Assembly: GCF_900111025.1 (NCBI RefSeq)
Contig: NZ_FOFN01000003.1
Span: forward strand, 310,001 to 374,000
Length of the DNA: 64,000 nt
From: Hyunsoonleella jejuensis
GTDB lineage: Bacteria; Bacteroidota; Bacteroidia; Flavobacteriales; Flavobacteriaceae
Direction of reading: 5' to 3'
In this document: in pieces, positions 46,890-55,812 of the stretch
How the letters are laid out: the number at the start of each line of letters is the position of its first letter
Numbering within the stretch: position 1 is the first letter of the stretch
Notes under the pieces: model-generated
What the model saw: the letters and a program-made list of their open reading frames with translations, nothing else
What the model was told of the DNA's origin: nothing
Databases searched by the model: none
Position numbers and translations under genes: made by a program

Positions 46890-48179
46890 ATGTCTAAAAA
46901 CATTAAATTAATTCATCCAAGAGATCAGATTACAGAGATTATCAGTAGAGTTTATAAACGAGGTATGACCACAACTTCTGGCGGCAATATTTCTATAATA
47001 GACGAGCAAGGCGATATTTGGGTAACACCATCAGCAATAGATAAAGGGTCTTTAAGAGCATCGGATATCATATGTGTAAAAAAGGACGGTACAGTAATAG
47101 GTAAACATAAACCTTCATCCGAGTTTCCGTTTCACAAGGCCATATACGAAGCAAGACCAGATATTAAGTCTGTTATTCATGCGCACCCACCAGCATTGGT
47201 GTCATTCAGTATCGTTCGTCAAATACCAAATACAAATATTATTTCTCAAGCCAAACATATTTGTGGACCTATAGGCTATGCCAAATATAGATTGCCTGGT
47301 AGCGAAGATTTGGGTGATGTTATTGCCGATGAGTTCAAAAAAGGCTACAAAGCAGTTATTATGGAGAATCACGGTACCGTTTTAGGAGGTAGCGATTTAA
47401 CGGATGCCTATGAGCGTTTTGAAGCTTTAGAATTTTGTGCAAGAACTATTATTTATGGAGCGCAAATAGGTAACCCGAAATATCTGACAGATGATCAAAT
47501 TAACGAATTTGAGTCTCAAGCCATAGGTATTCTACCAGAAATGGAAACTACTAACTATTCTTCAGATGAAGTTGAAAAGCGTCTAGAAATCTGTAAAATA
47601 GTACAACGTTCTTGCCAACAAGGTCTGATGGTGGGTTCATATGGAACAGTATCTATGCGTTGGAAAGGCAACGATTTTTTAATCACACCAACTAATGTTA
47701 ATAGATGGGATTTAGATTTAGATGATATTGTGCAAATTAAAGATGGTCATAGAGAAGCTGGAAAAATTCCAAGTAGAGCTACTTGGATACATCAGGAAAT
47801 TTACAACCGTAATCCAAAAGTAAACTCAATTATCATGACACAATCTCCATATTTAATGGCTTTTGGCGTTACTGGAGAATATCTTAATGTAAGAACTATT
47901 CCTGAAAGCTGGATATTTTTACAGGATATAAACTTTGTTGAATATGGTAATCATTTTAGAAAAAATAACAATTCAGAAATTGTAGATAATTGTCCAACAG
48001 CATTAATTATTGAAAATGATTCTGTAATCGTAACAGGAGATAAACTGCTTCAAACTTTTGATTACTTAGAAGTAGCAGAATTTAGTGCTAAATCTATCGT
48101 GTTAGGTAGCTCATTAGGTGAAATGGTGCCTATTAATGATGATCAGGTAGAAGATTTAAGAGAAAAATTCTTAACGTAA
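46890..48179 (+). CDS. Tandem class II aldolase/adducin protein with degenerate second half
   Basis: A 429-residue protein made of two class II aldolase domains. The first (about 1-215) has T-S-G-G-N-I-S, S-S-E-F-P-F-H, the metal His pair in I-H-A-H-P-P and the third His in M-E-N-H-G-T-V, so it should bind metal and be active. The second (about 220-429) keeps the fold (G-S-Y-G-T-V-S, I-I-E-N-D-S-V-I-V-T-G) but has M-T-Q-S-P-Y instead of H-A-H-P-P and no E-N-H-G, so it has lost its metal site and may be structural or regulatory. Such enzymes cleave sugar phosphates such as fuculose 1-phosphate. With RhaEW already covering rhamnulose 1-phosphate, this may serve a related deoxysugar or uronate product. 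It starts 63 bases after the kinase. Confidence 0.83.
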   Translation: MSKNIKLIHPRDQITEIISRVYKRGMTTTSGGNISIIDEQGDIWVTPSAIDKGSLRASDIICVKKDGTVIGKHKPSSEFPFHKAIYEARPDIKSVIHAHPPALVSFSIVRQIPNTNIISQAKHICGPIGYAKYRLPGSEDLGDVIADEFKKGYKAVIMENHGTVLGGSDLTDAYERFEALEFCARTIIYGAQIGNPKYLTDDQINEFESQAIGILPEMETTNYSSDEVEKRLEICKIVQRSCQQGLMVGSYGTVSMRWKGNDFLITPTNVNRWDLDLDDIVQIKDGHREAGKIPSRATWIHQEIYNRNPKVNSIIMTQSPYLMAFGVTGEYLNVRTIPESWIFLQDINFVEYGNHFRKNNNSEIVDNCPTALIIENDSVIVTGDKLLQTFDYLEVAEFSAKSIVLGSSLGEMVPINDDQVEDLREKFLT

Positions 48180-48194
48180 AACATTTTTATTGCT

Positions 48195-49337
48195 ATGAAA
48201 TTTGATACACGTTACCCTTCAATTGATGATTTAAGAACGAGAGCTCAAAAAAAAATACCAAAATTCGCATTTGAATATTTGGACGGTGGATGTAACGAAG
48301 ATGTAAATCTAATACGGAACACGGCAGAACTTAGAGAGGTTCAGCTCAAACCCAATTATTTAAGAAAGCACCATGGGTCATCTTTAAAAACCCAATTATT
48401 CGGAATTGAATATGATGCCCCTTTCGGAATTGCTCCAGTTGGTTTGCAAGGGTTAATGTGGCCTAATTCGCCTGAAATTTTAGCAAAAGCAGCTTTTGAG
48501 CATAACATTCCGTTCATCCTTAGTACGGTAACAACCACGAGTATAGAACGTGCAGCTGAATTAACCGAAGGTAAGGCATGGTTTCAATTATATCACCCAA
48601 CGGAGGATAGCCTTAGAGATGATATTATAAAAAGAGCAGAAACGGCAGAATGTCCAGTTTTAGTTATTTTATGTGATGTCCCAAGCTTTGGTTTCAGACC
48701 AAGAGATATTAGAAACGGTTTAGCCATGCCACCAAAAATGAACCTGACGAATATTTTACAAGCCTTTGGTAGACCACATTGGAGCTTACAAACCCTAAAG
48801 CACGGTATTCCTAACTTTGCAAATTTATTACCATACATGCCTAAGAATCTAGATTTGAAACAACTAGGTAAGTTTATGGATCAAACCTTTTCTGGTAGGC
48901 TAAATGAAGATAAAATTAAGCCAATTAGAGATATGTGGAAAGGTAAGTTGGTTTTGAAAGGTGTGGCTTCTGAGTATGATGCAGAACAAGCAATACGCTT
49001 AGGTTTAGACGGTATTATAGTTTCTAACCATGGAGGAAGACAGCTAGATGCAGGAGAGTCTACAATAAAACCACTAACAACAATTGCTGCAAAGTATGGC
49101 GACCAAATAGAGGTTATGATGGATAGCGGTATTCGTTCTGGGCCTGATGTGGCGAGAGCTATGGCAAGTGGAGCAAAATTTACCTTTATGGGACGCTCTT
49201 TTATGTATGGTGTATCGGCGCTTGGAAATAAAGGTGGTGACCATACAATTTCTTTATTGAAAACGGAATTACAACAGGTTATGGAACAGTTGTGTTGTGA
49301 GAAAACAACAGATTTTCCAGATCATTTAATAAAATAG
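48195..49337 (+). CDS. lldD: FMN-dependent alpha-hydroxy-acid dehydrogenase, L-lactate dehydrogenase-like
   Basis: A 380-residue enzyme of the FMN alpha-hydroxy-acid oxidase/dehydrogenase family. Motifs: F-E-Y-L-D-G-G-C near the start, A-P-F-G-I-A-P-V-G-L-Q-G for FMN, L-V-L-K-G-V (Lys at the flavin), the active-site His/Arg of V-S-N-H-G-G-R-Q-L-D and D-S-G-I-R-S-G. The usual substrate is L-lactate, oxidised to pyruvate with electrons to the respiratory chain. L-lactate is what the RhaEW and aldehyde dehydrogenase reactions yield, so the assignment fits, although glycolate or mandelate-type substrates are used by relatives. It starts 15 bases after the tandem aldolase. Confidence 0.88.
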   Translation: MKFDTRYPSIDDLRTRAQKKIPKFAFEYLDGGCNEDVNLIRNTAELREVQLKPNYLRKHHGSSLKTQLFGIEYDAPFGIAPVGLQGLMWPNSPEILAKAAFEHNIPFILSTVTTTSIERAAELTEGKAWFQLYHPTEDSLRDDIIKRAETAECPVLVILCDVPSFGFRPRDIRNGLAMPPKMNLTNILQAFGRPHWSLQTLKHGIPNFANLLPYMPKNLDLKQLGKFMDQTFSGRLNEDKIKPIRDMWKGKLVLKGVASEYDAEQAIRLGLDGIIVSNHGGRQLDAGESTIKPLTTIAAKYGDQIEVMMDSGIRSGPDVARAMASGAKFTFMGRSFMYGVSALGNKGGDHTISLLKTELQQVMEQLCCEKTTDFPDHLIK

Positions 49338-49386
49338 ATTTAAAATCTAGACAACATTCTAAATACTAACTAAACTTTAACACATC

Positions 49387-50826
49387 ATGAAGCATTATAA
49401 ACAATTTATAAATGGCCAATTTGTAGACTCAAAAGCGACCTCTGTCATAGAAATTTTAAATCCTTGTACGGAAGAAGTGATTAGTACCATTTCTACCGGT
49501 ACCGTAGAAGATGCAAACAATGCTTTGGAAGCGGCACAAACTGCCCAACCAGCTTGGGAAGCTTTACCAGCAATTCAAAGAGCTGCATATTTGCATAAAA
49601 TGGCAGATGTTATTAGAGAAAACAGAGTGTTTTTGGCAGAAACATTGTCTAGAGAACAGGCAAAGGTTATTGGTTTAGCACAAGTTGAAATTGATGTAAC
49701 AGCTGATTATTTTGATTACAATGCAGGTTGGGCAAGACGTATAGAAGGAGAGATTATTCAGAGTGATAGAGAAAAAGAGCATATCTATTTGCATAAAGTG
49801 CCAATTGGTGTAGCTGTTGGTATTTGCCCATGGAATTTCCCGTTTTTTGTAATGGCACGTAAAGTAGCAGCATCTTTAATTACTGGGAATACATGTGTTA
49901 TAAAACCAAGTTCTGAAGCACCAAATACCATTATGGAGTTTGCAGACCTTATTCAAAAAATAAAATTACCAGCAGGTGTTTTAAATTTTGTTTGTGGCGC
50001 TGGGAGAACAGTTGGAAATGCACTTTCAAAAAGTCCAATTACAGGTATTATTAGTTTAACTGGTAGCGTTGGTGCAGGGCAAAAGGTAATTAGTGCAGCT
50101 GCAGAGAATATTACAAAAGTATCTCTAGAATTAGGAGGAAAGGCGCCTGCAATAGTTTGTGCAGATGCTAATATGGAACTAGCACTTAACTCTATTGTAT
50201 CTTCAAAAGTTATTTTTAGTGGGCAGGTATGTAACTGTGCAGAACGTGTATATGTTGAAGATAGCATTTACGACGAATTTGTAGATAAGCTAACTAAGAA
50301 AATGAGCGAAGTTACGATTGAAGACGCTATCACAGGAACTAATGCTGATATGAGTAGTTTGGTGTCTAAAGATCAGTTGGACAAAATTACAGAAATGGTA
50401 GAGTTTGCTAAAAAAGAAGGAGCAGAAGTGCTTGTTGGAGGCGGTAGACCAGATAAATTTGATAGAGGATACTTTTATGAACCAACAGTAATAACAGGAT
50501 GTAGTCAGGATAGTCAAATTATCCAAGAAGAAGTTTTTGGTCCTGTATTGCCGGTAATGAAGTTTAATACTTTGGATGAAGCTATTGCGATGTCTAATGA
50601 TACAGAGTTTGGTTTAACCTCATCGATATTTTCAGAAAACTTTAATAACATTATGAAGGCTACTAATGGTTTGCATTTCGGTGAAACCTATGTTAATAGA
50701 GAGCATTTTGAAGCGATTCAAGGGTTTCATGCAGGATGGAAAAAGTCTGGTGTAGGAGGAGCTGATGGTAAATATGGTATGGAAGAATATTTACATACAA
50801 AAGTAGTTTACGCTAAATACTATTAA
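49387..50826 (+). CDS. aldA: Aldehyde dehydrogenase, probable lactaldehyde dehydrogenase
   Basis: A 479-residue NAD-dependent aldehyde dehydrogenase of the AldA type. It contains C-P-W-N-F-P-F-F, I-K-P-S-S-E, the nucleotide motif L-T-G-S-V-G-A-G, the catalytic Glu in L-E-L-G-G-K-A-P and the catalytic Cys in S-G-Q-V-C-N-C-A-E-R. It likely oxidises L-lactaldehyde (or glycolaldehyde) to the acid. This overlaps the dehydrogenase half of RhaEW, so the pathway has two enzymes for the same step or this one serves the tandem aldolase. It is the last gene of the operon, closed by the hairpin at 50851. Confidence 0.9.
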   Translation: MKHYKQFINGQFVDSKATSVIEILNPCTEEVISTISTGTVEDANNALEAAQTAQPAWEALPAIQRAAYLHKMADVIRENRVFLAETLSREQAKVIGLAQVEIDVTADYFDYNAGWARRIEGEIIQSDREKEHIYLHKVPIGVAVGICPWNFPFFVMARKVAASLITGNTCVIKPSSEAPNTIMEFADLIQKIKLPAGVLNFVCGAGRTVGNALSKSPITGIISLTGSVGAGQKVISAAAENITKVSLELGGKAPAIVCADANMELALNSIVSSKVIFSGQVCNCAERVYVEDSIYDEFVDKLTKKMSEVTIEDAITGTNADMSSLVSKDQLDKITEMVEFAKKEGAEVLVGGGRPDKFDRGYFYEPTVITGCSQDSQIIQEEVFGPVLPVMKFNTLDEAIAMSNDTEFGLTSSIFSENFNNIMKATNGLHFGETYVNREHFEAIQGFHAGWKKSGVGGADGKYGMEEYLHTKVVYAKYY

Positions 50827-50850
50827 TAAGTTATTTTAATTCATAAAAAA

Positions 50851-50882
50851 AGCTCAGCTATTTTAAATAGCTGAGCTTTTTT
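50851..50882. terminator. Hairpin terminator after the rhamnose operon
   Basis: A perfect 13-bp stem AGCTCAGCTATTT/AAATAGCTGAGCT with a single loop base at 50864, flanked by A-tracts on the left and T-tracts on the right. It lies between convergent genes and can work for both strands. Confidence 0.85.
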
Positions 50883-50908
50883 GTTTTTGATAATAATATT
50901 AGTGCTTC

Positions 50909-51685
50909 TTATTTATTCGAAAAGTTAAGCATCCAATCAACACATTCAACGTGGCTAAATAGCATTTTATTTCCTTGTGGGTGGTTGGCACCAGGAAATG
51001 CAATATACTTTACATTTTTATTACCAGTGGCTTTTAAAAGGTCAGTCATTTTTTTTGCAGAAGCTACGTTTTTACCATCTTCTGCACCCACCATTCCAAA
51101 AACAGGAAAATTATCAAGTTTATCAAAATTGTCATTTTCGGAAACACCACTAAAGCCACCAAGTCCAGCAGCTGCAAATCGTTCTGGAGATTGCTGTATC
51201 CATTCCCAAGTGCCTTTGCCTCCCATACTGTGACCTATCAAATAAATACGGCTTTGGTCTATTTGATTTTTATAGGTCTCAAGTATATAATCTAACATGA
51301 CGTTGAGTGTTTTAGTATCCCATTTCTCAAAAGAGTTAGGTTCTAAAAGGATTAAATCTTTACCAGCTAATTCAGCCAGAGAAAGTCCTTTTACTTTTGA
51401 AGAACGTTTTAGTTGCTCTTCAATGCTCCATGATTTTCCGCCACCGCCATGTAATGCTATAAGAAGCGGTAGTTTGCCTTCAGTTTCCTTTTTTGGGAAA
51501 GCGATAAAAGCGGTCTTTTTTAAGTTTCCTAATTTCGGTTGTAAGTCTTCAGGCCAGTGTAAAAGGCTTACTTCCATGTTTTTGAAAGAGTTATTAATAT
51601 CCTTAAGTGTCTTTTCTATATCTGGTGTTTGCTGAAAACTGGTTAGCAAAAGAAGGGTAAATATGCTTAGAGCTAGATTTTTCAT
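50909..51685 (-). CDS. Exported alpha/beta-hydrolase (esterase type)
   Basis: A 258-residue protein with a signal peptide (M-K-N-L-A-L-S-I-F-T-L). It has the alpha/beta-hydrolase fold with oxyanion motif A-L-H-G-G-G-G, nucleophile elbow G-H-S-M-G-G (Ser), an acid in G-A-E-D-G and the His of G-A-N-H-P. It resembles feruloyl/acetyl-esterase-type or dienelactone-hydrolase-like proteins of the prolyl-oligopeptidase group. In this context it may remove acyl groups from algal sugars in the periplasm. It points toward the rhamnose operon terminator and lies 86 bases downstream of lutC on the same strand, so it could be the last gene of that transcript. Confidence 0.8.
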   Translation of the reverse strand: MKNLALSIFTLLLLTSFQQTPDIEKTLKDINNSFKNMEVSLLHWPEDLQPKLGNLKKTAFIAFPKKETEGKLPLLIALHGGGGKSWSIEEQLKRSSKVKGLSLAELAGKDLILLEPNSFEKWDTKTLNVMLDYILETYKNQIDQSRIYLIGHSMGGKGTWEWIQQSPERFAAAGLGGFSGVSENDNFDKLDNFPVFGMVGAEDGKNVASAKKMTDLLKATGNKNVKYIAFPGANHPQGNKMLFSHVECVDWMLNFSNK

Positions 51686-51771
51686 TATTTAGAAGTTTTA
51701 ATTAATTTTTTTAATATTACTGACAATTTCATTTGGAAATATTTATACTATTCAGTTTCTATTGAAAAATT

Positions 51772-52350
51772 TTATAACAATATAACAGTCAAACTCATAG
51801 CACCATGAGCACCTACTACAAGGCACTGTTCAATATCTGCTGTTTTAGAAGGGCCTGATATAAAAACACCAAAATCTCTATCTCTTTTAGAGATACTATC
51901 GTATGCCTCTAGCATGTGTAGGCAAATATTACGCTTCTCTAGAATAATAACTAAATCATTAGTAATAAAAGGAAGTGCACGCACCAAGCTATTGCTTGCC
52001 GTTATCCAAATGGCTCCATTTTCAGAGACACCAAGTTTTCCTTCAATAATGGCTAAATCAATATGTTCTAGTGTGTGCGGATTGGTATCCTTATTAATTA
52101 TAACGTTACCTAAGTTAGATTTAGTTGTAGTTGAGACAATACTTGATTTATCTGGATAATGTTCCATGATTTTAGAATCGATCCCGTCAGTGCTAATTTC
52201 AAAAATCTGTCCACCAACTAAAACTAAATTGTTCTTAAAAGTTTTTACTAAATCAATGTCTTCCTGAAAAGCAGATGTATCAATTTCTGGCAATGGTAGT
52301 AATTCAGGTTTATTCTCTTTTACTGATTTTAGTATCGCTTCTCTACCCAT
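51772..52350 (-). CDS. lutC: Lactate utilisation protein LutC (LUD domain)
   Basis: The LUD-domain protein begins at the ATG whose first base is 52350, giving 192 residues (M-G-R-E-A-I-L-K-S-V). This start overlaps the 3' end of lutB by 8 bases. In-frame codons upstream would extend it into lutB without homology. Conserved segments are I-V-S-T-T-T-K-S-N, L-G-V-S-E-N-G-A-I-W-I-T and F-I-S-G-P-S-K-T-A-D-I-E. LutC works with LutA and LutB in the oxidation of L-lactate to pyruvate in the cytoplasm. The order lutA-lutB-lutC is the usual one. Confidence 0.9.
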   Translation of the reverse strand: MGREAILKSVKENKPELLPLPEIDTSAFQEDIDLVKTFKNNLVLVGGQIFEISTDGIDSKIMEHYPDKSSIVSTTTKSNLGNVIINKDTNPHTLEHIDLAIIEGKLGVSENGAIWITASNSLVRALPFITNDLVIILEKRNICLHMLEAYDSISKRDRDFGVFISGPSKTADIEQCLVVGAHGAMSLTVILL

Positions 52351-53710
52351 TTTTGTTTCTTTTTTTATACCAATCATCAAAATTTTCATTTTTAATTTCC
52401 GGTAAATCCCGTGCTTTTCCCCAAGCATTTAACTTGTTGTAAATCATAAATCTTGGTGCATATTTTAGTGCGAATCTAGCGGATTTCCCTGCCATTTTAT
52501 ATAGCTTAGGTTTTGATAAAACTAAACCAGCAGTTTTCAAAATAGATGTTTTTACAATGGGTTGCTTTTCTTCTTTAACTATAATTTGTCGCCATTTATA
52601 TAGCTGTTCGTGTATGTTGATTTTCACAGGGCATACATTTGAGCAAGAGCCGCATAACGTAGATGCAAATGGCAATGAGCTGTATTTTTTCAAATCCTTT
52701 CCAGGGGAGAGGATAGAACCTATAGGTCCAGGAATGGTATAATCATAGCTATGTCCACCACTTCTTCTATAAATAGGACAAGTGTTCATGCAGGCACCAC
52801 ATCGAATACAGTGCAAAGATGCTCTAAAATCCTCTCTACTTAATTGTTCTGTCCTGCCATTATCAACAATAACAATATGCATTTCTTTGCCATCTTCTGC
52901 TTTATTGAAATGTGAAGAATAAGTAGTAATCGGCTGGCCTGTAGCGCTTCTAGCTAATAGCCTTAAAAACACACCTAAATGTTTTTCTTTTGGGATAACC
53001 TTTTCAATACCCATGCAGGCTATATGTGCTTTTGCTAAATGTACACCCATATCGGCATTTCCTTCGTTTGTGCATACTACAACACCGCCAGTATCGGCTA
53101 CTGCAAAATTTACCCCTGTTATGGCGACATCTGCATTTAGGAATTTGTCTCTTAAATGCTTTCTGGCTTCACCAACTAAATATTCAGGATTGCCTTTACT
53201 AGGTTTTGTTCCCAAATGCTTTTGAAACAGGACGTCAACGTCTTCTTTTGTTTTATGTATCGCTGGAAGCACAATATGACTTGGAGGTTCTTCTGCCAAT
53301 TGTACGATGCGTTCACCTAAATCTGTATCAACAACTTCAATACCTTTTGCTTCCAAAAATGGGTTCAAATGGCATTCTTCCGTAAGCATTGATTTACTTT
53401 TAACTACTTTTTTGGCTTTGTGTTTTTCAAGAATGGAATTAATAATAGTATTATGTTCTTCAGCATTTGATGCCCAGTGTACATGAATACCATTCTTTTG
53501 AGCGTTAGATTCAAATTGAACTAAATATTCGTCCAAGTTTGAAAGCACATTAGCTTTAATTTCTGAGCCTAATTGTCTCAAATATTCCCAACCCTCAACA
53601 TTATGTGCAGACTTATCTCTTTTTTCTCTAACATACCATAATGCTTTATCATGCCAGTTAACTTTTGACTCATCTTTATTGAATTCTGTGGCTTTGGTTG
53701 CGTGACTCAT
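52343..53710 (-). CDS. lutB: Lactate utilisation iron-sulfur protein LutB
   Basis: A 455-residue cytoplasmic protein with a LUD domain in the N-terminal two thirds (A-I-T-G-V-N-F-A-V-A-D-T-G-G) and a ferredoxin-like part with two cluster motifs, C-I-R-C-G-A-C-M-N-T-C-P and C-G-S-C-S-N-V-C-P, around residues 305-365. Length and layout match LutB. It transfers electrons in the LutABC lactate oxidation complex. The start is 2 bases after the lutA stop and the end overlaps lutC, so all three are one operon. Confidence 0.94.
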   Translation of the reverse strand: MSHATKATEFNKDESKVNWHDKALWYVREKRDKSAHNVEGWEYLRQLGSEIKANVLSNLDEYLVQFESNAQKNGIHVHWASNAEEHNTIINSILEKHKAKKVVKSKSMLTEECHLNPFLEAKGIEVVDTDLGERIVQLAEEPPSHIVLPAIHKTKEDVDVLFQKHLGTKPSKGNPEYLVGEARKHLRDKFLNADVAITGVNFAVADTGGVVVCTNEGNADMGVHLAKAHIACMGIEKVIPKEKHLGVFLRLLARSATGQPITTYSSHFNKAEDGKEMHIVIVDNGRTEQLSREDFRASLHCIRCGACMNTCPIYRRSGGHSYDYTIPGPIGSILSPGKDLKKYSSLPFASTLCGSCSNVCPVKINIHEQLYKWRQIIVKEEKQPIVKTSILKTAGLVLSKPKLYKMAGKSARFALKYAPRFMIYNKLNAWGKARDLPEIKNENFDDWYKKRNKNG

Positions 53711-53712
53711 AA

Positions 53713-54465
53713 TTATAAACTGCTGTTTAGTATTTCTGCTATATGCATCACCTTTAAAGGTTGTTTATTTCTATTAATGATTCCTTCCATATGCATTAAG
53801 CAAGAATGGTCAGCTCCTGTAACTACTTCAACACTACTATCTAAATGATCTTGTACGCGATCTTTACCCATTTTGGCTGAAATGGCTTCTTCAAAAACAG
53901 AAAATGTGCCTCCAAAACCACAGCACTCATCTTTTCTGTTTAAAGTCATGAGTTCAAGACCTTTTACGTTATTCAACAAATCTTCTTCGGTAGAAAAATG
54001 TTCGCTCTTTACTTCAGAGCACGATCCTAGTTTGAGTCCTCTTAGGCCGTGGCAGCTTTTATGTAAACCTACTTTATAAGGAAAAGAAGCCCCTAAGTCT
54101 GTAATTCCAAGAACTTTTACTATGAACTCACAGAGTTCAAACGCATTATCTCGAACTCTTTTTACTTCAGGTGTTTGTTCTAAAATATCGAAATGATGTT
54201 TTACATGATAGATACAGCTTCCCGAAGGGCCAACGATGTAATCATATGTCTTAAAATTCTCAACAAATAAATTGCATATCCCTTTTGAATCTTGTTCGTA
54301 TCCAGAGTTACCCAAAGGCTGTCCGCAACAGGTTTGGTCTTTAGGATAATAAACGTCAACACCTAATTTTTCTAGAAGTTCAAGTGTTGCAATACCTACT
54401 TGTGGATATAGTTGATTAACGTAACAGGGTATAAATAACCCTACTTTTACAGTACTATTAGTCAT
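53713..54465 (-). CDS. lutA: Lactate utilisation protein LutA (CCG domains)
   Basis: A 250-residue protein with two cysteine-rich CCG domains: the first ends in C-C-G-Q-P-L-G-N-S-G and the second has C-H-G-L-R-G-L and C-C-G-F-G-G-T-F-S. This is the typical heterodisulfide-reductase-like LutA. It opens the lutABC operon, divergent from rhaT across a 254-base region that holds the ACAGGA-type motif on both strands, which ties lactate oxidation to rhamnose uptake. Confidence 0.94.
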   Translation of the reverse strand: MTNSTVKVGLFIPCYVNQLYPQVGIATLELLEKLGVDVYYPKDQTCCGQPLGNSGYEQDSKGICNLFVENFKTYDYIVGPSGSCIYHVKHHFDILEQTPEVKRVRDNAFELCEFIVKVLGITDLGASFPYKVGLHKSCHGLRGLKLGSCSEVKSEHFSTEEDLLNNVKGLELMTLNRKDECCGFGGTFSVFEEAISAKMGKDRVQDHLDSSVEVVTGADHSCLMHMEGIINRNKQPLKVMHIAEILNSSL

Positions 54466-54518
54466 TTAGTTTGGTGAAGTTTTGGTTAGTTAAAATTATC
54501 TTAAATTATGTTAAAAAC

Positions 54519-54528
54519 TGTCCTGTTC
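54519..54528 (-). promoter_or_regulatory. Candidate operator AACAGGACAG
   Basis: Minus-strand copy of the motif, 54-63 bases upstream of the lutA start. A second partial copy (ACAGGTCAG on the same strand) lies immediately next to it at about 54529-54537. Confidence 0.45.
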
Positions 54529-54626
54529 TGACCTGTTTAAAATCATGAAAATAGATTATAATATGGATCTAGTTATAAGTTATATTTTTTTAATAAAATT
54601 TTAGGTTCAGCTAATAAACAGTACAG

Positions 54627-54636
54627 TACAGGATAG
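54627..54636 (+). promoter_or_regulatory. Candidate operator TACAGGATAG
   Basis: Plus-strand copy 84-93 bases upstream of rhaT. It is embedded in a run with repeated GTAC (54621, 54626 and again near 54637) and followed by AAAGTTTATTTTC at 54650, shared with the rhamnose operon upstream region. Confidence 0.5.
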
Positions 54637-54719
54637 AGTACTTCTATTCAAAGTTTATTTTCGTTAAACGACTAAATTTTATACATCAAACGATTTGTTA
54701 AAAAACTAAATACTAAATT

Positions 54720-55772
54720 ATGCAAGCACTATTAGGAGTTATATTTCATTCGTTAGGAGGAATTGCCTCGGGTAGTTTTTATATGCCGTTTAACAAAGTT
54801 AAAGGTTGGGCATGGGAAAGCTATTGGATAATTGGTGGTTTAATGTCTTGGTTAATTGTACCTCCTTTAGCTGCCTATTTAACCGTTCCTGGATTTTTAG
54901 ATATTATAGCGGCTGGCTCTAGTGCTATTGTTGGTTTTACCTTTTTAATGGGGTTGCTTTGGGGTGTAGGCGGCTTAACTTATGGTCTAGGAGTGCGCTA
55001 TTTAGGAATGTCTTTAGGTAATTCGGTTGTTTTAGGATTTTGTGCAGCTTTTGGAGCTATTGTGCCTTCAATATACTATAATTTTAATCCTCAGGAAGGA
55101 AAAGTATCCTTTACAGAAATGTTGAGTTCCTTTGGCGGACAACTAGTGCTATTAGGTGTTTTGGTGTGTTTAATTGGTATTGGGCTCTCTGGTAGAGCAG
55201 GTATGTTGAAAGAAAAAGAACTTTCTGACGAAGAAAAAAAGGCAAGTGTTTTAGAATTTAATCTTGTAAAAGGTTTAATCGTTGCCGTGCTTTCAGGAAT
55301 TTTAAGTTCTTTTTTTAGTTTTGGTATTGAATCAGGAAAGCCTTTAGCAGATGCCGCTGTGGAAGCAGGGTATGATCATTTATTTGCTAATAATGTAACC
55401 TTTGTGGTTATTCTATGGGGAGGTTTGGTAACCAATTTGGTTTGGACAACCATACTAAGTATTAAAAATAAAGCGTATAAAGATTTTACAAATAAAAGTA
55501 CACCAATCCTAAACAACATACTATTTTCATCATTGGCAGGAACCATTTGGTTTCTTCAGTTCTTCTTTTATGGTATGGGCGAAAGTAAATTAGGTAGTGG
55601 TGCAAGTTCATGGATTTTGCATATGTCTACCATTATTTTAACAGCAAATTTTTGGGGTATTTACCGTAAAGAATGGAAAGGTGTTGCCAAAAAAACAAAA
55701 TTGACGATAACAGCAGGTATTATAGTTATTCTATTATCTGTTGTATTAGTTGGAATCGGGAATTCTATCTAA
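54720..55772 (+). CDS. rhaT: L-rhamnose/proton symporter RhaT
   Basis: A 350-residue inner-membrane protein, close to the 344 residues of E. coli RhaT, with about ten hydrophobic segments. It begins like the family with G-V-I-F-H-S-L-G-G-I-A-S-G-S-F-Y-M-P-F and contains G-L-G-V-R-Y-L-G-M-S-L-G-N-S-V and F-F-Y-G-M-G-E-S-K-L-G. It imports L-rhamnose with protons for the RhaI/RhaB/RhaEW pathway. The gene is intact: its length matches the family, so the transporter-like sequence that follows is a different gene, not a frameshifted tail. It lies divergent from lutABC. Confidence 0.93.
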   Translation: MQALLGVIFHSLGGIASGSFYMPFNKVKGWAWESYWIIGGLMSWLIVPPLAAYLTVPGFLDIIAAGSSAIVGFTFLMGLLWGVGGLTYGLGVRYLGMSLGNSVVLGFCAAFGAIVPSIYYNFNPQEGKVSFTEMLSSFGGQLVLLGVLVCLIGIGLSGRAGMLKEKELSDEEKKASVLEFNLVKGLIVAVLSGILSSFFSFGIESGKPLADAAVEAGYDHLFANNVTFVVILWGGLVTNLVWTTILSIKNKAYKDFTNKSTPILNNILFSSLAGTIWFLQFFFYGMGESKLGSGASSWILHMSTIILTANFWGIYRKEWKGVAKKTKLTITAGIIVILLSVVLVGIGNSI

Positions 55773-55812
55773 GGTATTTTAGGATACTCTAGCATGGATA
55801 CGTCCCTCGTTA

